The notes: generated by a model from the letters alone, not told the origin. A stretch of DNA of 64,000 bases from Holophaga foetida DSM 6591 (GCF_000242615.2 NZ_KI912268.1:2235477-2299476); one strand, 5' to 3'; counted from the first letter of the stretch, positions 28,029-36,625 are shown. Numbers and translations are program-made.

Positions 28029-29405
28029 TCAGGCTGTGAAATCCGGTGCGGCGATTCCGACGAGGCTGGCCTTCATGGCCTGAGTCAGCCACTCCAGCAG
28101 GTCCACGCCGCGCTTCCGGGCCGTGCCTGCCAGGGTCAGCATGCGCTCCACAAAGCGGGCGCCATGCTCGCTCTCCACCCCCAGGCTCACCTTCCGCCAC
28201 AGCACCGCCTTGCGGATCGCCCTCTCGGCTTCATTGTTGGTCGGCACCACCCCTTCATGGCTCAGGTAGGTCCAGAGTCGATCCCATTGCCGGAGCAGAT
28301 CGTTGGCTGTCCCCCGTGCTTTCTTGGTGGTATCGGGGTGCTTCGCCAGGATCTCGAACCGCTCCCGCATCTCCGCCTGGATCGACTGTGTCTCCTTGGC
28401 CAGTTCCTCCCGACTGATTTCCTCTTGCTCACACTGGTGCCACAGATGGAAAGCCTTGTCGCTGGCCAGCTTCAGCATGCAGCCCTGGGTTCCCGTCTCA
28501 CCCTTGCTCTCCAACATCCCCTGCACGTCACGTCGAATGTGGCTGTGGCAGAGCTGGTGCTTGGCCTTGAGGAACTTCTCGTAGGGCTTCCATCGGTCGC
28601 GCTGGATGATGCCCGGGTAGTCCTCGCCGAGGAGGTCCTTGGCCTGCGCCTGGCCCCGTCCTGGCAGAAGTCGGAAGGCTTCGGCCTCCGCCGTTGCGGC
28701 GACCCAGAGCCACATCCGATCCTCTCCGCAGCGACCGAACCCCGTTTCATCGGCGTGCACCACTGGGGAGGCCTTCACCTCTTCGTGGATCGCTCTGGCA
28801 GTCGGGGCCACAGCCTCGCTCACCGACTTGCAGCAGGCCGCCACGGAGCCCAGCGACATCCGCACGCCAAAGACGGATCGGTGCATCACCATGATCTCCC
28901 GCTTGGTCAATCGGAATCGCCCCGAGAGCATCCCGGTGAGCGCCTGGAGGCGGGGGCCGAAAGCACCCTTCGGGGTTCCCACCGGCGCAGCCGCCCGGGT
29001 GACATGCCCGCACCGGGGGCAGGCTTTGGACCACTGCCTCAGCTCCGTGATGAAGGCCCGGAACGCCGGCGACTCGCAGAACTGCCGGATGATGGCATCC
29101 CGGCGGGGAGCCTGCTCCAGGGATTCCCCGCATCTCTCGCAGGACTCGGGATCGGCGTCCTTCACCTCATCCACCTCCTCGGGCGGAACCTGCTCCCGGG
29201 TCTTTCCGGCGTGACCCGGCTGACCGCCCCGCTTCCGTCCACTCGGATCTACCGGTGGCTTGCGCTTCCTACCCATGTCCGAACTGGGAGGCTTCGAGCT
29301 GTTGCCGGAGTTCTGGGTGAGCTTGGATTCCAGCTCCTGGATGCGTTGCAGAGAGGCCGCCAACAGGGCCTTCAGCTCGTCAACTTGCCGCTGCAGTTCG
29401 TCCAT
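28029..29405 (-). CDS. tnpC: IS66-family transposase (TnpC type)
   Basis: The 458-residue protein has an N-terminal coiled-coil (leucine-zipper-like, residues 1-40) and NSSKPPSSD, a hallmark of IS66 TnpC. Zinc fingers with CERCGE and CPRCGH follow, then a DDE core. The acidic residues are in VVHADETGF, IIQRDRWKPY and NNEAERAIR. The length is normal and no frameshift is visible, so it is probably active. Confidence 0.95.
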   Translation of the reverse strand: MDELQRQVDELKALLAASLQRIQELESKLTQNSGNSSKPPSSDMGRKRKPPVDPSGRKRGGQPGHAGKTREQVPPEEVDEVKDADPESCERCGESLEQAPRRDAIIRQFCESPAFRAFITELRQWSKACPRCGHVTRAAAPVGTPKGAFGPRLQALTGMLSGRFRLTKREIMVMHRSVFGVRMSLGSVAACCKSVSEAVAPTARAIHEEVKASPVVHADETGFGRCGEDRMWLWVAATAEAEAFRLLPGRGQAQAKDLLGEDYPGIIQRDRWKPYEKFLKAKHQLCHSHIRRDVQGMLESKGETGTQGCMLKLASDKAFHLWHQCEQEEISREELAKETQSIQAEMRERFEILAKHPDTTKKARGTANDLLRQWDRLWTYLSHEGVVPTNNEAERAIRKAVLWRKVSLGVESEHGARFVERMLTLAGTARKRGVDLLEWLTQAMKASLVGIAAPDFTA

Positions 29406-29469
29406 CTCTCAAGCCTTGCAGCCCTGAACGAAAAGTACAACCTAGCCATTCATATCAAGTGCGAAATAC

Positions 29470-29489
29470 CTGAACGGCTACAAATAGAC
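29470..29489. repeat. right inverted repeat and target-site duplication of the IS66-type element
   Basis: CTGAACGGCTAC (29470-29481) is the exact complement of the left end. It is followed by the second copy of AAATAGAC (29482-29489), after which the effector frame resumes. Confidence 0.93.
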
Positions 29490-29760
29490 ATTATGGGCTC
29501 GCTGCCTGCTATCTCATATCAGGAATTCTTGGGGTAGGCCTTGCCTTCATATCCTTCTATTCCCTGATTGTCGGCGCGGCAGCCGTGCCGGTGTGGGGTT
29601 GGGTGCTCGCCGTGGCCCTGATCCTAGTAGGCCTCGCCATCAGTTACCTCAAACCGGAAAAGGTGTTCGAGTGGCTAGAGCGATGCTGCTGGGGCCAGGG
29701 CAAGCGCTATGAAAGTCTGGACGAAGAAATGAAGAATCTGGCCTTGGCCACGGGGGCCTG

Positions 29761-30699
29761 ATGTCGATTCAATCGAGACTTATGACCAAGGCGATGCCCC
29801 CAGTTAACCGCCCGCTAACCCCGGAAGAAATGAAACTCAAACTTTTCCCGCGAGAGAGACTGGAGGTCAACGCAAGGCCCCAGACCAATGCCATCCGGAC
29901 CAACTCCACCTACCTTGAATTTGTGGATTACTGGTATTCCTGGCGGGGGCTTGGTTTTCTTGGTGGTGCTGCCATAGCTCTTATTTATTCTCCCTTTTTT
30001 GTTTCCGTTATGCATATCTCAATTGTCGAGTTTTGGGCTGGCACCGGAGACAACACATCAAGCCTGCTGTTCCTTCTCCTGGTGACAGCCTTGGGCATAC
30101 CTACCCTTTGGGCTGCCTGGTTTCTCTTTTCCTTCGAAGCCTGGAAGTGGACCCACTACCCCATCCGCTTCAACCGCAAGAATCGGATGGTCTACATGTT
30201 CCGGCGGGATGGAACGGTGTTGAGCGCCCCGTGGGACGAGCTCTTCTATACACGCTTCTACAACAAGGGCATGAGCGACTGGCAGCTCCATGCCCACGTC
30301 CTGGAGGCCGATGGCATCACCGTCAAGGAGACCATCAAGATCCGCAACATCAGCGGTACCCTGGAAGGCCTCCTGGAGATCTGGGAGCATGTCCGCCGCT
30401 ACATGGAGGAAGGCCCCCGGGAGGCCTTCGAAAAGACCCGCTACAGCCTCCCCCTATGGGACCGCCGGGAACCCTTCTGGTATGGCTTCATGGCCTTCTG
30501 GGGCAATTTGAAGGGATACCCCCTGGGGCAACTCGTTCTACTCCCCCTCTTCATCTTCGGTTCGGTGGGCCGCTGGCTGGCCGCCCGCACCAGCAAGCTC
30601 CCGGTCTGGCCCCAGGAGGTGGAGGAGGCCTGCGTCATCGAGCCCGATGATCCCTATGTCAAGGATTGGCGCGCCAATCCCAAGTCGCTCCTCGGATGA
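29761..30699 (+). CDS. DUF6708-like membrane protein, putative immunity protein C
   Basis: The 312-residue protein's ATG at 29761 overlaps the stop of effector C (TGATG), so it was translationally coupled to that toxin. It shows the family layout: IRTNSTYLEFVDYWY, a membrane hairpin at about residues 65-125, FNRKNRMVYMFRRDGTVLSA, WEHVRRYMEEGP and the tail CVIEPDDPYVKDWRANP. With the toxin disrupted it is now a solitary immunity gene, which could still protect against sister cells carrying an intact effector C. Confidence 0.72.
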   Translation: MSIQSRLMTKAMPPVNRPLTPEEMKLKLFPRERLEVNARPQTNAIRTNSTYLEFVDYWYSWRGLGFLGGAAIALIYSPFFVSVMHISIVEFWAGTGDNTSSLLFLLLVTALGIPTLWAAWFLFSFEAWKWTHYPIRFNRKNRMVYMFRRDGTVLSAPWDELFYTRFYNKGMSDWQLHAHVLEADGITVKETIKIRNISGTLEGLLEIWEHVRRYMEEGPREAFEKTRYSLPLWDRREPFWYGFMAFWGNLKGYPLGQLVLLPLFIFGSVGRWLAARTSKLPVWPQEVEEACVIEPDDPYVKDWRANPKSLLG

Positions 30700-30808
30700 G
30701 GTCAGAGACGCTGTGTCCAATCCCCCTTCGCGCACTTCAAGCCCCATCATGCCCCACGGGCGCCTCCGTCTGGGCTGCCTTTCGTTGCCGTTTCCCAGGA
30801 AGCCACCT

Positions 30809-33283
30809 ATGACCATCCTTCTGCAGCCTCGCAGCAGCGCTTGCCTTCTCCTTCTCGCCTCGGGAACCCTGTCGGCCGCGCCCACTGCCCAGCCCAAGGC
30901 ATCACCCATCGCGCAGGCCTTCCGGGAGGCCGTTCCTCGCATGGCTCAGGCCCGCAAGGAGACCCAGGTTGCGGCGAGGCGGTTCGCGTCCAAGCCGCCT
31001 CGTCGGAACCTGGATGCCGAACTGTGGGATGCCCTGGAGCATAAGGATGGGGTGCAGGCCCTCGCCCTCACGGGAGAAGGCGCCAGGGCCGCAGGGCAGC
31101 GGGCGGAGACGAGGGAGGAGGAAGAGGGGGAGGAACGAGGAGGCTGGACCGCCCTCATGCTTCTAGCCGACTCGGATTTGGGACTCAGTGAAGACCAAGA
31201 AATTCTGCTCGCGCAGCGCCTTTTCGACGGCGGGTCGCCCCTGGGCAAACGGAAGGATCGCCAGGGCTCGGCCCTCACGCTGGCCATGGCAAGAGGGAAA
31301 TGGAAACTGGTGGACTGGATCCTCGCGACCGGAGGTGAAGATCTCTCCGCGACCCGAGAAACCTGGGAATCGGGGGACCCCGACTTTTCACCCCTTGGAA
31401 TGGCCATGCAGGCCCGGAGGCCTGAACTCTTCCGGCGCCTTCTGAAGGCCGGGGCGGATCCCGAGGTGCCGGATGCCCAGGGGGCCACCGCCCTGCTCCA
31501 CGCCGCCGGGCAACCTGAGTATGCCGATATCCTCCTGGCCGGTGGGGCAAAGGCTTCCGTGCGGGACAAGGAACAGCGCGGCATGGTCGAGTACGCCGTC
31601 ATGGCGGGAGCGAGCCTGGATCTGGTGGACAGGTGGGCCAAGTCCGCCGCTCCCTTCCAGCCCCACCCTGGAATCCTCGCCATGGCCGCTAGGAGCCGTT
31701 CCCCCGAGCGGGTGCTCGACCTACTGGCCCGGAAGTGGGGGAACCCGGACGCAGCCGACAAAGGGCAGCCGCCTGCCCTCATTTTGTGCGCTAGGCGGAA
31801 CCGGCTGGATCTGGTGGAAGCTCTGCTCAAGGCCGGAGCCAGTCCAGCCCTGGGGCAAACGCCACTTCAGGAAGCCCTCAAGGCCGGACACCTGAAAGTG
31901 GCCTTGCGCCTCCTCCAGTGCCCCGATTACGACCAGGGCATCCTGGCGAGCTGGCAAGGAGGTTTCCCTTACCTGGCGACCGCCTGTGGCCTTGAGGCCG
32001 AGCCGGAAAATGCCGACGCCAAGCGTGACGTGATCCGCCTCCTCATCGCTCGGGGTGTCTCCCCGGATGAGGTGGCCTCCCCTCGGTGCTCGGGTGACGA
32101 AGTGATCCACACGGCACGGGAACTCGCTGAGGCTTGCGGCTTCGGGGGCCTCATGCCCCAGGGCCCCTCGGCCTGGGCGCGCTGGAAGGACGCCCCGGTA
32201 TTGGACTGCCTCACAGGGGCGCCCATTCCCCCCGGTGCTGGCGCCCCGCGCCGATCCGGGCAGCTTCCTCCGCTCAAGACCCCTCGACTTACGCGATTCC
32301 ATCCGAAGAATACCCGGCACTCCCCGGAGATCGGGGTCGGCCCCTTCGGGTATCAGTTCCGCTTGGCCCCCGACACGCCCTACCGCCTCTTCTCTAAGGA
32401 CGCCAAGCACGAGATCCAGGGGACCGATCATCAGGGGGTTCTCTTTGACACCACGGATTCGGATGGATACACCCGCTTTGTCCGCATGCCCCACCCGATC
32501 AAGGAAGAAGATTGGTGCCTCTGTGAAGTGATAGGGGAACTCGACGGCCGTTTCGGCAGCTTCTTCAATCTGGTGAACTCGGATACAGGAGACCCACTCC
32601 CAGACTCCCCCTATGCCCTCGAACACCTCCCTGCGGGTGGGGTCTACTTCGGTCGCTCGGGCAAGGATGGGATGACCGCCTACCTGATGGGCCGACAGGC
32701 AAGTGGGATCACGTTGTTCGCGTCAGATTTCGCGTTCCAAAGCCTGGATGACCAGATCCTCTTCAAGGCCGACCACTTCTGGCGGCGGAAGGGACATCTC
32801 CAGGAGAACCTTCGACAGCTAGAGTGGCTTTTCCAGGAGAATGGGAGCACGGGGACAGAGCAGTCCACCTCCCAATCCACCGCCCAGCTCAGAAGCGCCC
32901 AGGAAGGGGAGGATGAGTCTGGCGATTTCGCGGGGGAGCAACCTCGCACAGCGGACGAGATTAGGAAGGTCCATTCGGTTCTCCGGGCGAGCCGAGCGGC
33001 CTTCCTTGTGGCCAACGACCGGACTGAACTGGCCGGTCCAGACCTGGATTATCTGGTTGCCTGCCCCAGCTTGCCCAAATCGGCACAGAGTCAGCTCGAG
33101 TTCCTCGGGGAGCGCCTCGCTTTCGAGCCGAGGGGCAGGATCCTCGGCGCCATCGCCAAAGCCATGGCGAAGCCAGAATCTGCCGTGGCAAGACGCGGAA
33201 TACCCGATAGATCCTGCCTCATCGAGCCCGATGATCCCTACTTCAAGGATTGGCGTTCCAATCCCAAGTCGCTCTTTGAATGA
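30809..33283 (+). CDS. exported ankyrin-repeat protein with VgrG-tail-like beta domains and a DUF6708-like tail
   Basis: The 824-residue protein starts at ATG 30809, with AGGA nearby. A signal peptide (CLLLLASGTLSAAPTAQ) suggests export to the periplasm. Ankyrin-like repeats run over about residues 105-380, for example RPELFRRLLKAGADPEVPDA and LDLVEALLKAGASPALG. Residues about 505-640 contain two beta units. The second (FNLVNSDTGDPLPDSPYAL, then FGRSGKDGMTAYL) lines up with the C-terminal domains of VgrG and of the vgrG fragment. The last 24 residues (CLIEPDDPYFKDWRSNPKS...) copy the tail of immunity protein C. Its role is unknown. A periplasmic immunity or tip-binding protein is plausible. 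Confidence 0.7.
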   Translation: MTILLQPRSSACLLLLASGTLSAAPTAQPKASPIAQAFREAVPRMAQARKETQVAARRFASKPPRRNLDAELWDALEHKDGVQALALTGEGARAAGQRAETREEEEGEERGGWTALMLLADSDLGLSEDQEILLAQRLFDGGSPLGKRKDRQGSALTLAMARGKWKLVDWILATGGEDLSATRETWESGDPDFSPLGMAMQARRPELFRRLLKAGADPEVPDAQGATALLHAAGQPEYADILLAGGAKASVRDKEQRGMVEYAVMAGASLDLVDRWAKSAAPFQPHPGILAMAARSRSPERVLDLLARKWGNPDAADKGQPPALILCARRNRLDLVEALLKAGASPALGQTPLQEALKAGHLKVALRLLQCPDYDQGILASWQGGFPYLATACGLEAEPENADAKRDVIRLLIARGVSPDEVASPRCSGDEVIHTARELAEACGFGGLMPQGPSAWARWKDAPVLDCLTGAPIPPGAGAPRRSGQLPPLKTPRLTRFHPKNTRHSPEIGVGPFGYQFRLAPDTPYRLFSKDAKHEIQGTDHQGVLFDTTDSDGYTRFVRMPHPIKEEDWCLCEVIGELDGRFGSFFNLVNSDTGDPLPDSPYALEHLPAGGVYFGRSGKDGMTAYLMGRQASGITLFASDFAFQSLDDQILFKADHFWRRKGHLQENLRQLEWLFQENGSTGTEQSTSQSTAQLRSAQEGEDESGDFAGEQPRTADEIRKVHSVLRASRAAFLVANDRTELAGPDLDYLVACPSLPKSAQSQLEFLGERLAFEPRGRILGAIAKAMAKPESAVARRGIPDRSCLIEPDDPYFKDWRSNPKSLFE

Positions 33284-33531
33284 GGAAGGGCGCCATTGAA
33301 ACGCAACTCGGCAGAGAGGGATCATTCGGGACCGCTGCGCGCAACGGCACCCTCCACCATGGAGCCATCGCCGTGGTGGCGGCGGCGGGGGCACCCTTCC
33401 CCACGCAACACTCGGTACCGGCTGCTGGCCAGCTTTGCCGGACGGGATTGGCTACCCGCTGAGGACCAATCACGAGGTTTCAAGTTGAGCTATGTCATCT
33501 TTCCTCCTCATCCAGGCTTGGCCTGGCGCAC
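33284..33531 (+). pseudogene. intergenic debris with a small effector remnant
   Basis: At about 33338-33385 the DNA encodes ARNGTLHHGAIAV, the same peptide as in effector C near residue 541 (DNA around 27283-27325). The matching bases are nearly identical. The surrounding 200 bases show no recognisable gene. It is the relic of another VasX-like effector that ended at the ISAs1-type element. Confidence 0.65.
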
Positions 33532-33556
33532 GGGCCACCGCATGATGGAATTATTA
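33532..33556. repeat. left imperfect inverted repeat of the ISAs1-type element
   Basis: GGGCCACCGCATG at its start pairs with the right end. The transposase stop codon lies inside this repeat. Confidence 0.6.
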
Positions 33557-34708
33557 GATAGAGGTCGTCTCTCCATAGTGTGGGAATCCAAGCAAAGCAG
33601 CCATACGATAATCCGGCGACATGGCGGCCTGCATCCTGCGGAACTTGATGCTTCCCATGGGGTTCGGGTCCTGCCGGAGGAGATTCAGCACGATATGGCG
33701 GAGGACCGCGCTGCACTCAGGGCCGCTTCCCTTCCGAGTCCGATTGGCATCTTCCCGAAATGCCACATCGAGAACCCAGTGGAGCTTGTTCTCGATGCCC
33801 CAATGATGGCGGGCGGCCGAACCAATAGCCTCGGCTTGGGTCATGGGCAAGGTGGTGATGTAGAACCGTTCTTCCAGGGCAGGCTTGCCGTCGCGCAGGG
33901 ATTCTGAGTGGATTCGCGTGATCGTCTCCAGTTTGGGCCATTCCAGGAGGATGTCCTCCGGGAGTTGCTCAACGGCATCAAGGGTGGTCACGCGGCGCCG
34001 CTCATGTCTGCCACGTCGAGACTCCAAGGATTCGGCGCTGCCGTGGGCAGTATCAGCCAGATTGGCATCCAGCCGCTCGAAGCATACCTTGATGGCCTTG
34101 TGGAGGCGCTCCTGGTTGCCCTTGACGGCCAGAAGGTAGTCGGCCTTCTTGGCCACGATCCCCTTGGCGATTCCCTTCTGGCACCCCATGGCGTCAATCG
34201 TCACGATGCACCCTTTCAGATCCAGAACCTTGAGGAGTGCGGGAATAGCTGTGATCTCGTTGCTCTTTTCGTTGACGGCGCATTGTCCAAGCACCATATG
34301 GTTCGCAGAGGACCAAGCGCTGACCATGTGCAGGGCCGACTTACCGGCTGCAAGCGATGCCCGGAGAGTCTTACCATCCAGGGCCACAACATCCCCAGGA
34401 ACCTTCTTCCGTACGTCGCGAACCCAGGAGAGGAAGCACTCTGTGAAGGCCTTGGGGTCGAGCAGGATGAACACCCGGTTGATCGTGTCGGCGCTTGGCA
34501 CACCGTTGGGCAGCGAGAGAAAGGTTCTGAGCCATGCCTCCTGCGACTTGGCGAAGCGGTGGATGTCCTCCCAGCTGTCAGCACCACAGAGAACGGCCAG
34601 GACGGCGATGAGAATGATGTCGAGAAGGAGGTGCCGCTGACCACGCATGCTCCGGGGATCGGGCAACGATTCGAGGTGATCGACGAGGCTTCTGGCTTTG
34701 GTTCCCAT
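33554..34708 (-). CDS. ISAs1-family transposase
   Basis: The 384-residue protein (start MGTKARSLVDHLESLPDP at 34708; the frame is open to 34756) has the N-terminal DDE_Tnp_1-associated region with DPRSMRGQRHLLLDII. The catalytic core is in ALDGKTLRAS, VTIDAMGCQKGIA and HHWGIENKLHWVLDVAFRED. No internal stop or frameshift was seen, so it may be functional. Confidence 0.93.
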   Translation of the reverse strand: MGTKARSLVDHLESLPDPRSMRGQRHLLLDIILIAVLAVLCGADSWEDIHRFAKSQEAWLRTFLSLPNGVPSADTINRVFILLDPKAFTECFLSWVRDVRKKVPGDVVALDGKTLRASLAAGKSALHMVSAWSSANHMVLGQCAVNEKSNEITAIPALLKVLDLKGCIVTIDAMGCQKGIAKGIVAKKADYLLAVKGNQERLHKAIKVCFERLDANLADTAHGSAESLESRRGRHERRRVTTLDAVEQLPEDILLEWPKLETITRIHSESLRDGKPALEERFYITTLPMTQAEAIGSAARHHWGIENKLHWVLDVAFREDANRTRKGSGPECSAVLRHIVLNLLRQDPNPMGSIKFRRMQAAMSPDYRMAALLGFPHYGETTSI

Positions 34709-34815
34709 GGGAAGATCTCCATAGAACGTCATGCCATAGCTGGCTATAAAGTACAAGTATCAAATGGGCACTTCCGGTTGAATTACGCGGAATCTAGCCG
34801 ATTTGATCGATTTTG

Positions 34816-34840
34816 TAATGATTGGTACATGCGGCGGCCC
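34816..34840. repeat. right imperfect inverted repeat of the ISAs1-type element
   Basis: The repeat ends in CATGCGGCGGCCC, complementary to the left end with 6 mismatches in 25. Confidence 0.6.
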
Positions 34841-35200
34841 TGCTCCACCTCCCAGGACACGGTGGTCGCCTACTGGGAATACCTGCGCCGCTACATGGAA
34901 GAAGGCCCGAAGGAGCCCTGGGAGCTTCTGGACTACTGCCTGCCCATTGACCAGCGCAAGGAACCCCGCATCCTGGGCCTGCAGCGCCTTTGGCTCGAAG
35001 TGAACGGGCAGATCCTCTTCCAGATCTTGCTGTCCCCCATCTTTCTCATGGCCTGGATTGGCCGCAAGTTCGCCATGGCCACCTGCAAGATCCCCGTTTG
35101 GCCCAGGTCGGTCGAAGAGGCCTGCACCATCGAACCCGGCGACCCCTATGTCAAGAATGGCCGCACGAACCCGCCGGATGCGGGGCTCTGGTTCCCGTAG
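34841..35200 (+). pseudogene. 3' remnant of a DUF6708-like immunity gene
   Basis: The remnant directly abuts the right end of the ISAs1-type element. It encodes about 119 residues with YWEYLRRYMEEGP, CLPIDQRKEP, the hydrophobic stretch and the tail CTIEPGDPYVKNGRTNPPD, matching the last third of immunity protein B. The N-terminal membrane hairpin is gone and no start codon is supported. Confidence 0.85.
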
Positions 35201-35212
35201 GCAGGGCTCGTC

Positions 35213-36625
35213 CTACCCCTTCATCAGCTCCTTGACCCATTCCGGCACCGTCTTCACGCCCTTGGGGGCCTGGAGGGCCTTCTGGTAGCGACGGAGGACG
35301 CCATCGTGGGTGAGGACAGAGTCACTCTCCTCCAGGTAGGTGGTCACGGGCAGCCGGGCTGAGGCGAGATCGCCCAGTTCAGAAGGGATGGGCTCCAGGG
35401 CCAAACTGAAAGGCACGGCCTCCAGGAGGGCCCTGAGCACGGCCTTCTCCCCTGGGGAGCTAAACTCGGCATCGTGCAGCAGAACGACGGCCCCCACCTG
35501 CCCGGAGATCGCAAGTGCCAGAAGTGCATCCAGACGCCCGAAACGGAATCCCCGCTCACTGAAACCCCGCCGGTTGAAGATGCCGTCGCTGCTCTTCTGA
35601 AGCTCCGGGTGGGAGATGGCATGGGTGAGATCCCCGGTACCGAAGCAGAGGGCATCCGAAGCCAGCAGCGCCAGACGCTGGGCGGCATCGCAACCAAAGG
35701 TGCCCTGCCCCACCACCGCGACCTTCCCGGCTCCCCGGAGGGCCTCCGCGATGGCTTCCACCGCCGCAGGCTGTCCGTTCAGAAGGGGTTTCGCCAGACG
35801 ATCGGCGGGATCCAGGTCATAGCGATGGAAGGCAGCGCGTTCATCATCGAAAAGGAACTGGGTGGCAGGCCTGCCCGGTTCGGGGCGGGGCCGGAAACGC
35901 CAGACCCGGTTCTGGTCCACATCTGCCCAGATGGGGCTCGCCATGGCGGAATGCCGACTGATGGTGGGAACGGGCTTCAGGAACCAGACCCGCTTGTTGA
36001 AGCGGAAGTCCCGACTTGTGAGAGCCCCCACAGGACAGAGATCCACGACGTTGCCCGCCAGGGGATTCCCGTCCAGAGTCTTGCCGGAATAGGTGGTGAT
36101 TTCCAGGCTGGCTCCCCGGTTGGCCACCGTCAGCTCCGCGCCACCGCTCACCTCCTGAGTGAAGCGGACACAGCGGGTGCAATGGATGCAGCGATTCTTG
36201 TCGATGACGATCTTGGCGCCCAACTCCTCGTAAGCGTAGCGCCGCTTGGCTTCCACCATGCGGCTGTCGCCGGAGCCGAAGGCATAGCTGTAGTCCTGGA
36301 GCTTGCACTCCCCGGCCTGGTCACAGATGGGGCAGTCCAGGGGGTGGTTGATGAGCAGGAACTCCATCACCCCGCCCCGGGCATCCGCCACGGACGGGCT
36401 GTTGGTGAAGACCTCCATGCCCTCGGCGGCGGTAGTGGTGCAGGAGGTGGCCAGCTTGGGCTGCCCCTTGATCTCCACCAAGCACATGCGGCAGGTGGCC
36501 ACAGGGCTCAGGGCCGGGTGGTAGCAGTAGTGGGGGATTTCGACGCCGACTTGCTTGCAGGCATCGATCAGCAGGGTGCCAGGTTCCACGGAAACGGTCT
36601 GGTCGTTGATCTTGATCGTAGGCAT
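35213..36625 (-). CDS. nuoG: NADH-quinone oxidoreductase subunit G-like protein (short form)
   Basis: The 470-residue iron-sulfur protein is of the complex I / hydrogenase alpha-like family. The [2Fe-2S] ferredoxin domain has CYHPALSPVATCRMC and a fourth Cys at SCTT. The His-Cys3 cluster lies in HPLDCPICDQAGEC. The [4Fe-4S] cluster lies in CIHCTRC with VDLCPVGAL. The molybdopterin-like C-terminal part is short compared with the 700-900 residues of typical NuoG, and the segment after residue 270 is weakly conserved. No other nuo genes adjoin it here, so it is either a split-off nuoG or part of another NAD(P)H-linked complex. Confidence 0.85.
   Translation of the reverse strand: MPTIKINDQTVSVEPGTLLIDACKQVGVEIPHYCYHPALSPVATCRMCLVEIKGQPKLATSCTTTAAEGMEVFTNSPSVADARGGVMEFLLINHPLDCPICDQAGECKLQDYSYAFGSGDSRMVEAKRRYAYEELGAKIVIDKNRCIHCTRCVRFTQEVSGGAELTVANRGASLEITTYSGKTLDGNPLAGNVVDLCPVGALTSRDFRFNKRVWFLKPVPTISRHSAMASPIWADVDQNRVWRFRPRPEPGRPATQFLFDDERAAFHRYDLDPADRLAKPLLNGQPAAVEAIAEALRGAGKVAVVGQGTFGCDAAQRLALLASDALCFGTGDLTHAISHPELQKSSDGIFNRRGFSERGFRFGRLDALLALAISGQVGAVVLLHDAEFSSPGEKAVLRALLEAVPFSLALEPIPSELGDLASARLPVTTYLEESDSVLTHDGVLRRYQKALQAPKGVKTVPEWVKELMKG

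Larger units (their letters stand above)
27974..29481 (-). mobile_element. IS66-family insertion sequence (single-gene, ISBst12-like), 1508 bp
   Basis: The ends are a perfect 12-base inverted repeat (GTAGCCGTTCAG and CTGAACGGCTAC), flanked by the 8-base direct repeat AAATAGAC at 27966-27973 and 29482-29489. An 8-base duplication is characteristic of IS66. Only the tnpC-type transposase is present, without tnpA or tnpB, as in the ISBst12 group. It disrupts effector C in antisense orientation. Intact ends and identical duplications suggest a recent insertion. Confidence 0.93.
25666..29761 (+). pseudogene. VasX-like pore-forming T6SS effector C, interrupted by an IS66-type element
   Basis: The gene starts at ATG 25666 with FPVRYAL near residue 37 and LRRLRKGYLYMFNEK near 86, the same N-terminal domain as effector A. 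The frame runs to 27973, enters the insertion element, and stops at 28083 after a foreign tail. Beyond the element, from 29490, the same frame resumes with HYGLAACYLISGILGVG, runs through the hydrophobic C-terminus and FEWLERCCWG, and stops at 29761. Excising the element plus one 8-base repeat gives a continuous 859-residue protein. The stop overlaps the start of the next DUF6708-like gene as TGATG. As it stands the pore-forming end is separated, so it should be inactive. Confidence 0.88.
33532..34840 (-). mobile_element. ISAs1-family insertion sequence, about 1309 bp
   Basis: One DDE transposase fills the element. Candidate ends are an imperfect 25-base inverted repeat, 33532-33556 against 34816-34840, with 19 of 25 positions matching by hand (both ends begin GGGCC, then CCGCATG). 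I see no flanking target duplication. The DNA on the two sides belongs to different relic genes, suggesting a deletion next to the element after insertion. Confidence 0.75.

Noticed and set aside
33908..34840. Plus-strand open frame running from inside the ISAs1-type element into the DUF6708-like remnant
   Set aside because: The first 310 codons are antisense to the transposase. Only the part from 34841 is homologous to anything.
14060..35200. T6SS core genes (tssB, tssC, tssM, clpV) within the island
   Set aside because: None of the products shows their motifs, so the island depends on an apparatus encoded elsewhere.
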